DNA from: Streptomyces umbrinus
GTDB lineage: Bacteria; Actinomycetota; Actinomycetes; Streptomycetales; Streptomycetaceae
NCBI RefSeq assembly: GCF_030817415.1
Contig: NZ_JAUSZI010000002.1
Location: forward strand, 6,758,001-6,822,000
Direction of reading: 5' to 3'
Length of the DNA stretch: 64,000 nt
Position numbers and translations under genes: made by a program. This document shows, one piece after another, positions 9,022 to 17,987 of this stretch (position 1 is the first letter of the stretch; every line of letters begins with the position of its first letter). The notes under the pieces are model-generated. The model saw nothing but the letters and a program-made list of their open reading frames with translations, ran no database searches and was not told the origin of the DNA.

Positions 9022-9948
9022 TCAGCCGGTGCCGAACCACGTCTCGGCGAGCGCGTCCAGCGTCGGCTCCGGAGGCTTGGGCAGCGTGCTCAGATAGTCG
9101 GGCAGATTGCTGTAGACGTGCAGCAGCGTGTACGCCATGAGCGTGTGCGGGTCGATCGGCGGGCACCCGTAGGCGTCGTAGAACCGCTTCAGCAGCCGGG
9201 GGTCCCCGCACGAGATGAACAGCCCGACGCTCACGAAGTCGTACGCCGGATCGCCGATCATCGCCGGCTCGAAGTCGAACAGGCCCGTCAGGCGCCAGCC
9301 GTTCGGGTCCACGGTCAGATGCTGGCGCATGAACTCCGTGTGCAGCAGTACGCGCCGGGCCGGAGGGGCCAGCGGCACCGAGCTCAGGAACCACGGGATC
9401 TGCTCCAGCCAGGTGTCCGACAGACCGGCCTCGCGCTGCTGTTCCACCGCGGTCGCCCGCTGCGCGTCGACGAACAGGCCCCAGTCGGACGGGCCGACGG
9501 AACTCGCGATCGGCGCCGGGTTCAGTGAGTGCAGCGCCGCGAGGGTCTCGCCGGCCTCCGTGACGATACGGTCCTGCTCCGCGGCCGGAATCCGCGGCCA
9601 CGCGTCGGAGAGGCTCTCGCCGGGCAGCCGGGACATCAGGACGAACGACCAGCCGTTCTTGTACGCCCCCGCCGAGTACACCTGCGGGGTCGGAACCGGC
9701 AGCCTGCCGTACACATGGCTCAGTACCCGCTCCTCGCGCCTGGCGTCGATCTCCTCGAAGGCGGGGAACAGCTTGACGACGTGCGCGGCGCCGACGGAGT
9801 AGACGGGCAGCGAACCCTCGATGAAGCGGATCAGAGGCTTCACGGTCACCCCGAGGCGCTCGCACAGGTCCATGACGGCGGGCCGCAACAGGGCCTCGTC
9901 GCGGACCATGTCGTCCAGCTCCTCGCCGGTCTCAACGAGTGGCAGCAC
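9022..9948 (-). CDS. Aminoglycoside phosphotransferase-like (APH) protein with altered catalytic loop
   Basis: The 308-residue protein has a kinase-like fold: Lys59 in AHVVKLF at the ATP-lysine position, a linker near SFVLMSRLPGESL, and the metal loop GLFDFEPAMIGDPAYDF. The expected catalytic HGDxxxxN is instead HTEFMRQHL (residues 203-211), so the catalytic Asp is Glu and the metal-binding Asn is His. It may have a different substrate, be slow, or be inactive. The start GTG at 9948 is uncertain; Met14 is an alternative. A short leader-like frame overlaps the start. I do not infer antibiotic resistance from the family name. Confidence 0.75.
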   Translation of the reverse strand: MLPLVETGEELDDMVRDEALLRPAVMDLCERLGVTVKPLIRFIEGSLPVYSVGAAHVVKLFPAFEEIDARREERVLSHVYGRLPVPTPQVYSAGAYKNGWSFVLMSRLPGESLSDAWPRIPAAEQDRIVTEAGETLAALHSLNPAPIASSVGPSDWGLFVDAQRATAVEQQREAGLSDTWLEQIPWFLSSVPLAPPARRVLLHTEFMRQHLTVDPNGWRLTGLFDFEPAMIGDPAYDFVSVGLFISCGDPRLLKRFYDAYGCPPIDPHTLMAYTLLHVYSNLPDYLSTLPKPPEPTLDALAETWFGTG

Positions 9949-10003
9949 GGGTCAACACCATCCAGACGGCCGGGGTGACGGAGAAGGGCAGTGCAGTGCT
10001 CAT
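9932..10003 (-). CDS. Possible 23-residue leader peptide overlapping the phosphotransferase start
   Basis: ATG at 10003 follows GGGAG by four bases and opens a 23-codon frame (MSTALPFSVTPAVWMVLTR...) ending in TGA at 9934-9932. The stop lies 14 bases inside the downstream phosphotransferase frame, which is in another phase. This geometry suits translational coupling. It could also mean a true start elsewhere with a base missing. No expression evidence is available. Confidence 0.35.
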   Translation of the reverse strand: MSTALPFSVTPAVWMVLTRAATR

Positions 10004-10038
10004 TGGGCTCCCAGTGCGGTCCAACAGGGCTCTGGATT

Positions 10039-10085
10039 CCCCGGAGTTGGGGGGTTTGCGCCCCGCAGCATCGCATACTCCGGGG
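10039..10085. promoter_or_regulatory. Nested inverted repeat upstream of the phosphotransferase
   Basis: CCCCGGAGT at 10039-10047 pairs with ACTCCGGGG at 10077-10085, with an inner GGGG/CCCC stem. It lies 36 bases upstream of the leader-like start and within the 415-base gap 9949-10363. It could be a transcript structure or an operator. Apart from this, the leader frame and the argS terminator, I see nothing else in that gap. Confidence 0.4.
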
Positions 10086-10277
10086 TGCGCCCGAGCACCT
10101 CAACCTTTGGCCTTCACTCGTACGGATTGCCAGGTCAGGGCGGGGAGGGGCCACTGGCATATGCGGGCCTCCGTCGCCGCACGGGTCACCTCTATCGCGG
10201 GCGTCTGCCTGTCGTGTACGCCTTCAACTTCCTTCACCCGAACGGGGGAAGCAGCCGGGCCGGTTGTCGTATGTGCC

Positions 10278-10322
10278 GAGACCCGGGCGCGGCCCCGTGG
10301 TGAGGGGCCGCACCCGGGTCTC
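10278..10322 (-). terminator. Terminator of argS
   Basis: GAGACCCGGG...CCCGGGTCTC form the outer stem and CGGCCCC/GGGGCCG the inner stem around a short loop, 42 bases downstream of the argS stop. It is a strong G/C hairpin without a U-run. Confidence 0.75.
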
Positions 10323-10363
10323 GGGTCGGTGCCGGTGATGCTCGGAGGTCGCCCTCGCCCTCG

Positions 10364-12145
10364 TCAGAGGCGGTCGGGCGTCCTGATGCCGAGCAGGGCC
10401 ATGCCCTGGTGGAGCGTGCGGGCCGTCAGGTCGACGAGGAACAGCCTGTTCTCGACGACCTCCTTCGGGTTCTCGTCGCTCAGCACATGGCACTGGTCGT
10501 AGAACGTCGTCAGGTGCGACGCCAGCTGGTACAGGTACGAGGCCAGCTTGTGCGGCTCGTACCCCGACGCCACGTCCAGGAGCAGCTCGCCGAACTGGTC
10601 CAGGTGCAGACCCAGCGCGCGCTCCGCCGGGGCCAGTCCGAGCTCCGGGTGGGCCAGCGGACGCGCGTCCCCGGCCTTGCGGAGGATCGACTGGATACGG
10701 GCGTACGCGTACTGGAGGTACACGCTCGTGTCGCCGTTCAGCGACACCATCTGGTCCAGGTCGAACTTGTAGTCCCGGACGGCCGACGTGGACAGGTCCG
10801 CGTACTTCACGGCGCCGATCCCGACGTACCGGCCGTTCTCGACGATCTCGTCCTCGGTCAGGCCCACCTTCTCGGCCTTCTCGCGGACCACCGCCGTGGC
10901 ACGGTCGATCGCCTCGTCGAGCAGGTCGACCAGCCGGATCGTCTCGCCCTCACGGGTCTTGAACGGCTTGCCGTCCTTGCCCAGCACCGTGCCGAACGCC
11001 AGCTGCTCCGCCTTCGCGGCGCCGTTCAGCCAGCCCGCCCTGCGTGCCGTCTCGAAGACCATCTTGAAGTGCAGGGACTGCCGGGCGTCGACCACGTAGA
11101 TCAGGTTGCTCGCCTTCAGGTCGAAGACGCGGTTCCTGATCGCGGAGAGGTCCGTCGCCGCGTAGCCGTAGCCGCCGTCCGACTTCTTCACGATCAGCGG
11201 GACCGGGTTGCCGTCCGGACCCTTGACGTCGTCGAAGAACACGCACAGGGCGCCCTCGGACCACACCGCCACGCCGGCCTCTTCGAGGAGGCGGCACGTC
11301 TCGTCCAGCATGTCGTTGTAGCCCGACTCGCCGACGATGTCCGCGTCCTGGATCTCCATGTCCAGCTTCTCGAAGACCGAGAAGAAGTAGATCTTCGACT
11401 CGTCCACGAACTTCTGCCAGGTGGCCAGGGTGTGCGGGTCGCCCGCCTGGAGGTCGACCACCCTGCGCCGGGCCCGCGTCTTGAACTCCTCGTCGGAGTC
11501 GAAGTGCGTGCGCGCGGCCTTGTAGAGGCGGTTGAGGTTCGACATCGCCTCCTCGCCCGTCACGGCGCCGTCCTCGGCGGCCTCGTGGTCCAGCTCGTGC
11601 GGGTGCTCGTCCAGATACTGGATGAGCATGCCGAACTGGGTGCCCCAGTCGCCGATGTGGTGCCGCCTGACGACGGTCTCGCCGACGAACTCCAGGATCT
11701 GGACGACCGCGTCGCCGATCACCGCGGAGCGGAGGTGGCCTACGTGCATCTCCTTCGCCACGTTCGGCTGGGCGTAGTCGATGACCGTCGTGCCCGGGTT
11801 CTCCAGGAACGGGACGCCGAGGCGGTCCGCCGGGTCCGTGGCGCGCGCCGCGAGGTTCTCCGTGATCGCCCGGTCCGTGATCGTGATGTTCAGGAAGCCG
11901 GGGCCCGAGACCTCGATGTCCTTGATCACGTCACCCTTGACGATCCGGTCGACGACCTGGGTCGCGAGGTCCCTCGGGTTGGCCTTCGCCTTCTTCGCCA
12001 GGGCGAGGATTCCGTTGGCCTGGTAGTCCGCCCTGTCGCTGCGTCGCAGCAGCGGGTCCGCGGGCGCGGTCTCCGGCAGGGCTGCCGTGAGCGCGTCCGC
12101 CAGGCGCTGGTGGACGTGGGCGGTGAGGGACGTGACCGAGGCCAT
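10364..12145 (-). CDS. argS: Arginyl-tRNA synthetase
   Basis: The 593-residue class I synthetase charges tRNA-Arg. An N-terminal tRNA-recognition domain (residues 1-90) is followed by [21 protein letters not shown] with the HVGH form of HIGH at 134-137. [14 protein letters not shown] and [17 protein letters not shown] lie in the catalytic core; ArgRS commonly lacks a canonical KMSKS. The C-terminal DALR anticodon-binding helices include [19 protein letters not shown]. The ATG at 12145 gives the conserved N-terminus; GAGGAG lies about 15 bases upstream. It is divergent from lysS with a repeat-rich 352-base gap between them. Confidence 0.97.
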   Translation of the reverse strand: MASVTSLTAHVHQRLADALTAALPETAPADPLLRRSDRADYQANGILALAKKAKANPRDLATQVVDRIVKGDVIKDIEVSGPGFLNITITDRAITENLAARATDPADRLGVPFLENPGTTVIDYAQPNVAKEMHVGHLRSAVIGDAVVQILEFVGETVVRRHHIGDWGTQFGMLIQYLDEHPHELDHEAAEDGAVTGEEAMSNLNRLYKAARTHFDSDEEFKTRARRRVVDLQAGDPHTLATWQKFVDESKIYFFSVFEKLDMEIQDADIVGESGYNDMLDETCRLLEEAGVAVWSEGALCVFFDDVKGPDGNPVPLIVKKSDGGYGYAATDLSAIRNRVFDLKASNLIYVVDARQSLHFKMVFETARRAGWLNGAAKAEQLAFGTVLGKDGKPFKTREGETIRLVDLLDEAIDRATAVVREKAEKVGLTEDEIVENGRYVGIGAVKYADLSTSAVRDYKFDLDQMVSLNGDTSVYLQYAYARIQSILRKAGDARPLAHPELGLAPAERALGLHLDQFGELLLDVASGYEPHKLASYLYQLASHLTTFYDQCHVLSDENPKEVVENRLFLVDLTARTLHQGMALLGIRTPDRL

Positions 12146-12234
12146 GGGGTGGGTGCCGTTCTCCTCGTGGGTACGGGTGGATCCGTCCAGTATCCCATGG
12201 GGGTAAAGCGAGTTTCCGCCCCCGCCGCCCCTAC

Positions 12235-12370
12235 CCGTCCCGTCCCTGGGGGCTCCGCCCCCAGACCCCCGTATCGCGCTGAACGCGCTCGTCCTCAAAC
12301 GCCGGACGGGCTGAAATCAGCCCCTCCGGCGTTTGAGGAGCGGGGGTTCGGGGGCCGGCCCCCGGGACGG
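12235..12370. repeat. Compound palindromic repeat between argS and lysS
   Basis: A central stem at 12294-12337 pairs CTCAAACGCCGG with CCGGCGTTTGAG and CGGGCTGA with TCAGCCCC. It is flanked by GGGGGCTCCGCCCCC on the left and GGGGGCCGGCCCCCGG on the right. The 36 bases at 12275-12310 recur exactly, inverted, at 57597-57632, so this is a dispersed repeat and not a single-locus signal. It lies between divergent genes, where a terminator is not needed. The rest of the gap 12146-12497 holds the two promoters but no gene that I can see. Confidence 0.8.
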
Positions 12371-12497
12371 GAACGGGAAGGGGCGGCGGGGGCGGTGAAA
12401 AGCCGTTTTCGTGGATGCGGGCCTAGCTGGGAGAATGGGGCGGTCAGCCGTGCGAAACGTACCGCCGGCCAAAGACACCTCCTGAGGAAAGAAGGAC

Positions 12498-14240
12498 GTG
12501 CCGATCGTGGCTCAGAGCACCGAGACCACCGACTGGGTCTCCCGTTACGCGGATGAGGTCATCGAGGAGTCGGAGCGTCGGGCCCCGGGCAAACCGGTCG
12601 TCGTCGCGTCCGGACTGTCCCCGTCCGGGCCCATCCACCTCGGGAATCTCAGGGAGGTCATGACCCCGCACCTCGTCGCCGACGAGATCCGCCGCCGGGG
12701 CCACGAGGTCAGGCACCTCATCTCCTGGGACGACTACGACCGGTATCGGAAGGTGCCGAACGGCGTCGTGGGTGTCGATGACTCCTGGGCCGAGCACATC
12801 GGCAGGCCCCTCACCGCCGTCCCCGCCCCGAAGGGCTCCCCGTACGCGAGCTGGGCCGAGCACTTCAAGGCCGCCATGGTCGAGGCCCTCGGCGAGCTGG
12901 GCGTCGAGTTCGACGGCATCAGCCAGACCGAGCAGTACACCTCCGGCACGTATCGCGAGCAGATCCTGCACGCGATGAAGCACCGCGGTGACATCGACGC
13001 GATCCTTGATCAGTACCGGACCAAGAAGGCCCCGGCCAAGAAGCAGTCGCAGAAGCCCCTCGACGAGGCCGAGCTCGAAGCCGCCGAGGGGTCGGGCGCG
13101 GCGGCCGACGACGACGGCACCGGCTCCGCCGGGTACTTCCCGTACAAGCCCTACTGCGGCGACTGCGGCAAGGACCTCACCACCGTCACGGCCTACGACG
13201 ACGACACCACCGAGCTGACGTACACCTGCACCGCGTGCGACTTCTCGGAGACCGTCCGGCTCAGCGAGTTCAACCGCGGCAAGCTGGTCTGGAAGGTCGA
13301 CTGGCCGATGCGCTGGGCGTACGAGGGTGTTGTCTTCGAGCCCTCCGGCGTCGACCACTCCTCGCCCGGGTCCAGCTTCCAGGTCGGCGGACAGATCGTC
13401 GGGAGCATCTTCGGCGGCAAGCAGCCCATCGGGCCGATGTACGCCTTCGTGGGCATCTCCGGCATGGCGAAGATGTCCTCCTCCAAGGGAGGCGTCCCCA
13501 CACCCGGTGACGCGCTGAAGATCATGGAGCCGCAGATCCTCCGCTGGCTCTACGCCCGCCGCCGTCCCAACCAGTCCTTCAAGATCGCCTTCGACCAGGA
13601 GATCCAGCGGCTCTACGACGAGTGGGACAAGCTGGAGGGCAAGGTCGCCGACGGCTCCGCCCTGCCGGCCGACGTCGCCGCGCACTCGCGTGCTGTCGGC
13701 ACCGCCGCGGGCGAGCTCCCGAAGACGCCCCGCCCGATGGCGTACCGCACGCTCGCCTCCGTCGCCGACATCACCGCCGGCGCCGAGGACCAGACCCTGC
13801 GCATCCTCAGCGAACTCGACCCCGCCGACCCGCTCTCGTCCCTCGACGAGGTCCGCCCGCGGCTCGACAGGGCCGAGGCCTGGATCAACACCCAGGTCCC
13901 CGCCGACCAGCGCACGGTCGTCCGCAAGGAGGCCGACACCGAGCTCATCAAGTCCCTCGACGACCAGGGCCGCGCCTCGCTGCGGCTCCTCCTCGACGGC
14001 CTCGACTCGCACTGGTCGCTCGACGGACTCACGCACCTCGTGTACGGAGTCCCGAAGGTCCAGGCCGGCTTCTCCGCCGACGCCACGCCCAAGGAGCTCC
14101 CGGCGGAGATCAAGGTCGCCCAGCGCACCTTCTTCGCCCTGCTCTACCACCTGCTGGTCGGCCGCGACACCGGCCCCCGCCTGCCCACCCTGCTCCTCGC
14201 CGTGGGCCAGGAGCGGGTGAGGAAGCTGCTCGGCGAGTAG
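12498..14240 (+). CDS. lysS: Lysyl-tRNA synthetase, class I (LysRS1)
   Basis: The 580-residue protein is the archaeal-style class I LysRS, unrelated in fold to class II LysRS. The HIGH equivalent is HLGN at residues 47-50 (SGLSPSGPIHLGNLREV) and the KMSKS equivalent is KMSSSKGG near 324. A four-cysteine zinc knuckle is visible: CGDCG near 220-223 and CTAC near 244-247. An alpha-helical anticodon-binding domain fills the C-terminal 200 residues. Residues 175-205 carry a lysine- and acid-rich insertion. Streptomyces can encode both classes; whether a class II gene exists elsewhere cannot be seen here. GTG at 12498 is taken; GTG at 12507 is possible and has better spacing from AAGGA. Confidence 0.95.
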   Translation: MPIVAQSTETTDWVSRYADEVIEESERRAPGKPVVVASGLSPSGPIHLGNLREVMTPHLVADEIRRRGHEVRHLISWDDYDRYRKVPNGVVGVDDSWAEHIGRPLTAVPAPKGSPYASWAEHFKAAMVEALGELGVEFDGISQTEQYTSGTYREQILHAMKHRGDIDAILDQYRTKKAPAKKQSQKPLDEAELEAAEGSGAAADDDGTGSAGYFPYKPYCGDCGKDLTTVTAYDDDTTELTYTCTACDFSETVRLSEFNRGKLVWKVDWPMRWAYEGVVFEPSGVDHSSPGSSFQVGGQIVGSIFGGKQPIGPMYAFVGISGMAKMSSSKGGVPTPGDALKIMEPQILRWLYARRRPNQSFKIAFDQEIQRLYDEWDKLEGKVADGSALPADVAAHSRAVGTAAGELPKTPRPMAYRTLASVADITAGAEDQTLRILSELDPADPLSSLDEVRPRLDRAEAWINTQVPADQRTVVRKEADTELIKSLDDQGRASLRLLLDGLDSHWSLDGLTHLVYGVPKVQAGFSADATPKELPAEIKVAQRTFFALLYHLLVGRDTGPRLPTLLLAVGQERVRKLLGE

Positions 14241-14293
14241 CCGTACGAGGTCCGTACGAGGTCTTGCGACGAGCAGTACGAGGTCTTACGACG

Positions 14294-14328
14294 ATGGGGG
14301 CGCCCGGAGAATCTCCGGGCGCCCCCAT
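14294..14328. terminator. Perfect 17-bp stem between convergent lysS and DUF2637 gene
   Basis: ATGGGGGCGCCCGGAGA pairs perfectly with TCTCCGGGCGCCCCCAT around one base. It is placed 53 bases after lysS and 20 bases after the end of the opposite gene, so it is probably a bidirectional terminator. The 50 bases before it contain three copies of GTACGAGGTC. Confidence 0.85.
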
Positions 14329-14348
14329 CCACGTACACACGCAGGTCG

Positions 14349-15713
14349 TTACGCGATGTGGTCCTCTTCCAGTTCCATCGTGTGGCGGTTGGTGAAGCGG
14401 GTCACCAGGCGCTTCGCCTCCGGCTCCGGGAGGGTCACGCGGAACTCCGCCTCGACGTTGTCACCGAACTCGCGCGGAGTCGGGTAACTGCCGTTTATCG
14501 ACTGCTTGAAGACCTGGTAGAACGACTCCTCGTCCGGCTCCGGGGCAGGCGTGCCGCCGCCCTCGCCGAGCTGGCGGGTGCGGTTCGGGCCCGACGGGAT
14601 GGGGAACGTGCCGGTGTCCTCGGGAGAGGGCTCACGCTCCTCGTACTCCTGAAGCACCTGCCCCTGCCCGTTCTGGTACGCCTGACGCTGCTCGGCCTCG
14701 TACTGGGCCTGCTGGGCCTCGTACTGGGCCCACATCTGGTCCGGCGCGTACGAGGGGTCGTAGCCGCCCTCGTAGACGATCTCCTGCTGCGGGGGAGCGA
14801 ACCACGGGCTCGACTCCGGCTCCTCCTCCAGGTACTCCGGCTGCTCCTGCTGCCCGCGCCGGTCCTGCTGCTCCTGGACCGGGTAGCCGTCGGCGTCCAG
14901 GTCCTGGCGGCGCTGGTCGTCCCGGGGCGCTCCCGGGCCCACCTGGGGCGGTACGGCGGCCTGCGGCACCTCCACGCGCTCCAGCTCCGTCTGCTGCCGG
15001 GGTGCCGGAGGCAGCAGGGCGGGCTCGATGCCCGCCGCGGCCAGGCCCGAAGGGGCCGTCTCCGCCAGGGGCACGCCGTAACGCGCCAGCCGCAGCGGCA
15101 TCAGGGACTCGACCGGGGCCTTGCGGCGCCAGGCGCGGCCGAAGCGCGAACGCAGCCGGGCCTGGTATACGAGACGCTCCTGCTCCAGCTTGATGACCTG
15201 CTCGTAGGAGCGCAGCTCCCACAGCTTCATCCGGCGCCAGAGGAGGAACGTGGGGAGCGGGGACAGCAGCCAGCGGGTGAGGCGCACGCCCTCCATGTGC
15301 TTGTCGGCCGTGATGTCCGCGATCCGGCCGATCGCGTGACGGGCCGCCTCCACGGAGACCACGAACAGGATCGGGATCACACCGTGCATCCCGACGCCCA
15401 GCGGGTCCGGCCAGGCGGCGGCGCCGTTGAAGGCGATCGTCGCCGCCGTCAGCAGCCACGCGGTCTGGCGCAGCAGCGGGAACGGGATCCTGATCCAGGT
15501 CAGGAGCAGATCGAGCGCGAGCAGGACACATATTCCCGCGTCGATACCGATCGGGAAGACGTAGCTGAACTTCCCGAAGCCCTTCTGGAGGGCGAGTTCG
15601 CGCACCGCGGCGTACGAACCGGCGAAGCCGATCCCGGCGATGACGACGGCTCCGAAGACGACCACCCCGATGAGAATCCGGTGCGTCTTCGTGAGCTGCA
15701 TAGGCGCGGACAC
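14349..15713 (-). CDS. DUF2637 multi-pass membrane protein
   Basis: The protein has 454 residues. The first 135 hold four hydrophobic helices (ILIGVVVFGAVVIAGIGFAGSYA; YVFPIGIDAGICVLLALDLLL; TAWLLTAATIAFNGAAAWP; GVIPILFVVSVEAARHAI), the DUF2637 membrane domain also found in Spd-type plasmid spread proteins. A basic cytoplasmic segment follows, then a long Gln/Glu/Pro-rich low-complexity region, then a conserved short C-terminal block (ESFYQVFKQSINGSYPTPREFGDNVE) that may bind DNA or protein. GTG at 15713 is chosen because GGGAGGGGA precedes it. The chromosomal role is unknown. Confidence 0.82.
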   Translation of the reverse strand: MSAPMQLTKTHRILIGVVVFGAVVIAGIGFAGSYAAVRELALQKGFGKFSYVFPIGIDAGICVLLALDLLLTWIRIPFPLLRQTAWLLTAATIAFNGAAAWPDPLGVGMHGVIPILFVVSVEAARHAIGRIADITADKHMEGVRLTRWLLSPLPTFLLWRRMKLWELRSYEQVIKLEQERLVYQARLRSRFGRAWRRKAPVESLMPLRLARYGVPLAETAPSGLAAAGIEPALLPPAPRQQTELERVEVPQAAVPPQVGPGAPRDDQRRQDLDADGYPVQEQQDRRGQQEQPEYLEEEPESSPWFAPPQQEIVYEGGYDPSYAPDQMWAQYEAQQAQYEAEQRQAYQNGQGQVLQEYEEREPSPEDTGTFPIPSGPNRTRQLGEGGGTPAPEPDEESFYQVFKQSINGSYPTPREFGDNVEAEFRVTLPEPEAKRLVTRFTNRHTMELEEDHIA

Positions 15714-15789
15714 CCGTACTCCCCTCCCATGACGACCTGTTGCGCGCAACAGAGTGGCACATGTGTACGGGCTCCGGGCGCGCAGTACG

Positions 15790-15825
15790 GCACCGGCCCG
15801 GCCCCCACGGAGGCCGGGCCGGTGC
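15790..15825 (-). terminator. Terminator of the DUF3558 lipoprotein gene
   Basis: GCACCGGCCCGGC pairs perfectly with GCCGGGCCGGTGC across a 10-base loop, about 55 bases after the stop of the minus-strand gene. It lies between that gene and the upstream region of the DUF2637 gene. Confidence 0.75.
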
Positions 15826-15879
15826 AAATGTCCTGGTCCGGCCGCGAGTTGGGCAGCGGCCGGATTTCCGGAACGGCCG

Positions 15880-16764
15880 TCAGTCCTTCTTCGTGGCCGA
15901 CTTGCTCGGGCTCTTGCTCGTGCCCGAGTCCTTGCCGAGGTCCGAGCCCTGGCCCGCACTCTTGCTCGCGCTCTTGCTCGGGCTGGGGCTCTTGCTCGGC
16001 GCCGTGCTGCCGCCGGCCGAGGAGCCGCCGCCGGCCCCGTTCGCCGTCCGGACCGCCTCCACGGCCTCCTTGGCGGCCTTCTCGGCCGCCTTCGTCAGAT
16101 CGGCCACCTTCGGGGCCTTGTCGCCCGCCAGACCCGCGCCGTTGTAGTCGATCGTCACGACGACGTTCTCGACCCGCGTCACGACCGTCTGCTGCTTGAA
16201 GGTGCCTTCCTTCTTCTTCAGGTCGTACGTCACCAGCGTCGCCTCGTTGCCCATCCCCGTCAGGGGCTGCGACTTGGTGTTCTTCGCGTCCGTCACCGAG
16301 CGGGCGTCCTCGGCGTGCTTGGTGAAGTACTCCGAGGCCAGCTTCTCGCCCGTACCGCGGGTCGCGTCCGACTCGAAACGCAGCAGCGACACGTTCAGCC
16401 AGCGGAACTGCGAACCGTCCACGCCGTTGTTGTCCAGGCTGTTCCAGGAGCAGTTGCCGCGCGTCGCCGCGTCGCCCGACTTGCCCTCCTTGCTGGACTT
16501 GGTGCCCTTCGGGACCATTTCCTTCAACGTCTTCGACGAGAACACCTTGCAGGGCTCCGGAAGCTTCGCGTACGCGGCCTCCTTCACCACCGAACCGGCC
16601 TCCGTCGCGGACGACGACGCCGAGGCGCCGGAGTCCTTCTTCGCGTCGTCGCCGGAGCCGTCGCCGGAGTCCGAGGAGCAGCCGGAGGCGACGAGCATCA
16701 TCGGGACGGCGGCCGCCCCGACAAGGATGCGGGTGAGTCGCTGGCGCTGTGCGGGTCGGTGCAT
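15880..16764 (-). CDS. DUF3558 domain lipoprotein (first of a pair)
   Basis: The 294-residue protein has an N-terminal signal with the lipobox VASGC, then an Asp/Ser-rich linker and a DUF3558 domain: KLPEPCKVFSSKTLKEMVPKG, GNCSWNSL and a C-terminal VENVVVTIDYNGAG. The tail is a run of Ser/Lys/Pro repeats (KSPSPSKSASKS). Two conserved cysteines (EPCKVF and GNCSW) probably form a disulfide outside the cell. Function is unknown; the family is common in actinobacteria. AAGGAA precedes the ATG. A similar gene lies directly upstream on the same strand, so they may be co-transcribed. Confidence 0.83.
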   Translation of the reverse strand: MHRPAQRQRLTRILVGAAAVPMMLVASGCSSDSGDGSGDDAKKDSGASASSSATEAGSVVKEAAYAKLPEPCKVFSSKTLKEMVPKGTKSSKEGKSGDAATRGNCSWNSLDNNGVDGSQFRWLNVSLLRFESDATRGTGEKLASEYFTKHAEDARSVTDAKNTKSQPLTGMGNEATLVTYDLKKKEGTFKQQTVVTRVENVVVTIDYNGAGLAGDKAPKVADLTKAAEKAAKEAVEAVRTANGAGGGSSAGGSTAPSKSPSPSKSASKSAGQGSDLGKDSGTSKSPSKSATKKD

Positions 16765-16912
16765 GGTTCCTTCACTCGTAGACGCTCGGGTGTGCGTGCG
16801 AACGGCCGCGTCCTCGGCCGGCCGCACTCGGTCGGGTCCGAGGGGCCACGGTACGCCGAACGGACACGGGTGACTCGGGTTCCGCCCAGCCCGAAACCCC
16901 TCCCGGGAGCCC

Positions 16913-17770
16913 CTAGTCGTTGAACGTCCCGGCGAGCTGACCCGCCAGTTTCCGCGCTCTGTCCTGCATGTCCTTGCTGCTCGGGACGTCGGTCGTGGTC
17001 GCCGGCTGCTCGTCGTACTGGATCGTCACGACCACGTTGGACGTGCGGAACACCACAGTCACCGTGCGCTGCCGGGAGCCGCTCAGCGCGTCGTCCAGGA
17101 ACGCCTCGTCGCCCAGGTCGTCGAGCGTGCGGGGCTGGAGGTCCGAGGGGGTGGAGCCGTCGGAGGGGGTGGCGGAACCGCTCTCGTCGCCGCTGCCCGA
17201 TCCCGACGCGCCGGAGCTCGGACCGGAACCGGAACTGTTCGAGGGGGACCCGCTCTCGTCGGGGGACGAGCCGGATGAATCGGGCGAATCCGGCGAATTC
17301 GACGACTCCGACGAGGCGACCGGCTCCGGAAGGTCCGCCGCCGTCTCCCGCGTCAGGTATATGTCCGTCGCGCGGTCGTCGTCGCTGACCGCGTTGTTGT
17401 ACGAGACCACGCGCTCGAAGTCCACCAGCAGGTGATCCGTCGCCACCGTCGACTCCGCCTTCCAGCGGCAGCCGACCTTGCGGTCCGTGTCGTACGTGGG
17501 CGTCGCCGTGCCCTCGTACGCCTTCTCGCGCTGCTCCTCGTCCGTGACCTGCTTGATGCCCGGCAGCAGCGAGTCCAGCGTGCCGTGCGACACCGCGGCG
17601 CACGGCTCCGGGAGCGTGCGGTACTTGCCGGGCTGCGCCGCGGTCGGCGTCGTGGCCGACTCGCCCGGCTTCGGGTCGGTCGTGCCGTCGTCGCCCGATC
17701 CACCGGTGCAGCCGGCCAGCAGCACCGCGAGGAGCGCGGCGACGCCGGGTACGTGCGCCTTCGGCTGCAC
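16913..17770 (-). CDS. DUF3558 domain lipoprotein (second of a pair)
   Basis: The 285-residue lipoprotein has the lipobox LLAGC and the same plan as its downstream neighbour: RTLPEPCAAVSHGTLDSLLPG, VGCRWKAE, and TSNVVVTIQYDEQP near the C-terminus. A Ser/Pro/Gly-rich stretch of about 70 residues sits inside the domain rather than at the end. GTG at 17770 is chosen for the GAGGAG seven bases upstream. The pair probably arose by tandem duplication, but they are now divergent outside the motif blocks. Divergent from rtcB across a 217-base gap. Confidence 0.83.
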   Translation of the reverse strand: MQPKAHVPGVAALLAVLLAGCTGGSGDDGTTDPKPGESATTPTAAQPGKYRTLPEPCAAVSHGTLDSLLPGIKQVTDEEQREKAYEGTATPTYDTDRKVGCRWKAESTVATDHLLVDFERVVSYNNAVSDDDRATDIYLTRETAADLPEPVASSESSNSPDSPDSSGSSPDESGSPSNSSGSGPSSGASGSGSGDESGSATPSDGSTPSDLQPRTLDDLGDEAFLDDALSGSRQRTVTVVFRTSNVVVTIQYDEQPATTTDVPSSKDMQDRARKLAGQLAGTFND

Positions 17771-17987
17771 GGTGGGGCTCCTCTCGACGGGTCGCCGCGC
17801 TGGGCGCACGACCGGGGTGTCCTGTGGTTATGCGTTGGTTATTCAGTTGCCGCGCGGGGGCGGCCCCTGGAGACAATGTGTATCGCACGCACTGCCGTGG
17901 ACGCCGGTCCGTTGTCCCAAACGTTGACCTTGGTGCCGGTTTTGCGATTTGTGACTTCTGTTTGTTTTTCGGGGGAATGAGGACGAG

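Noticed and set aside
9949..10277. A tRNA or other structured RNA gene in the gap
   Set aside because: No cloverleaf or TTC-type arm can be formed; only the nested repeat and leader-like frame are visible.
12235..12370. A transcription terminator
   Set aside because: It lies between divergent start codons, so no transcript ends there; a dispersed repeat fits better, given the copy at 57597.
10409..12556. A 715-codon plus-strand frame opposite argS
   Set aside because: Pure antisense shadow of argS; no recognisable motifs.
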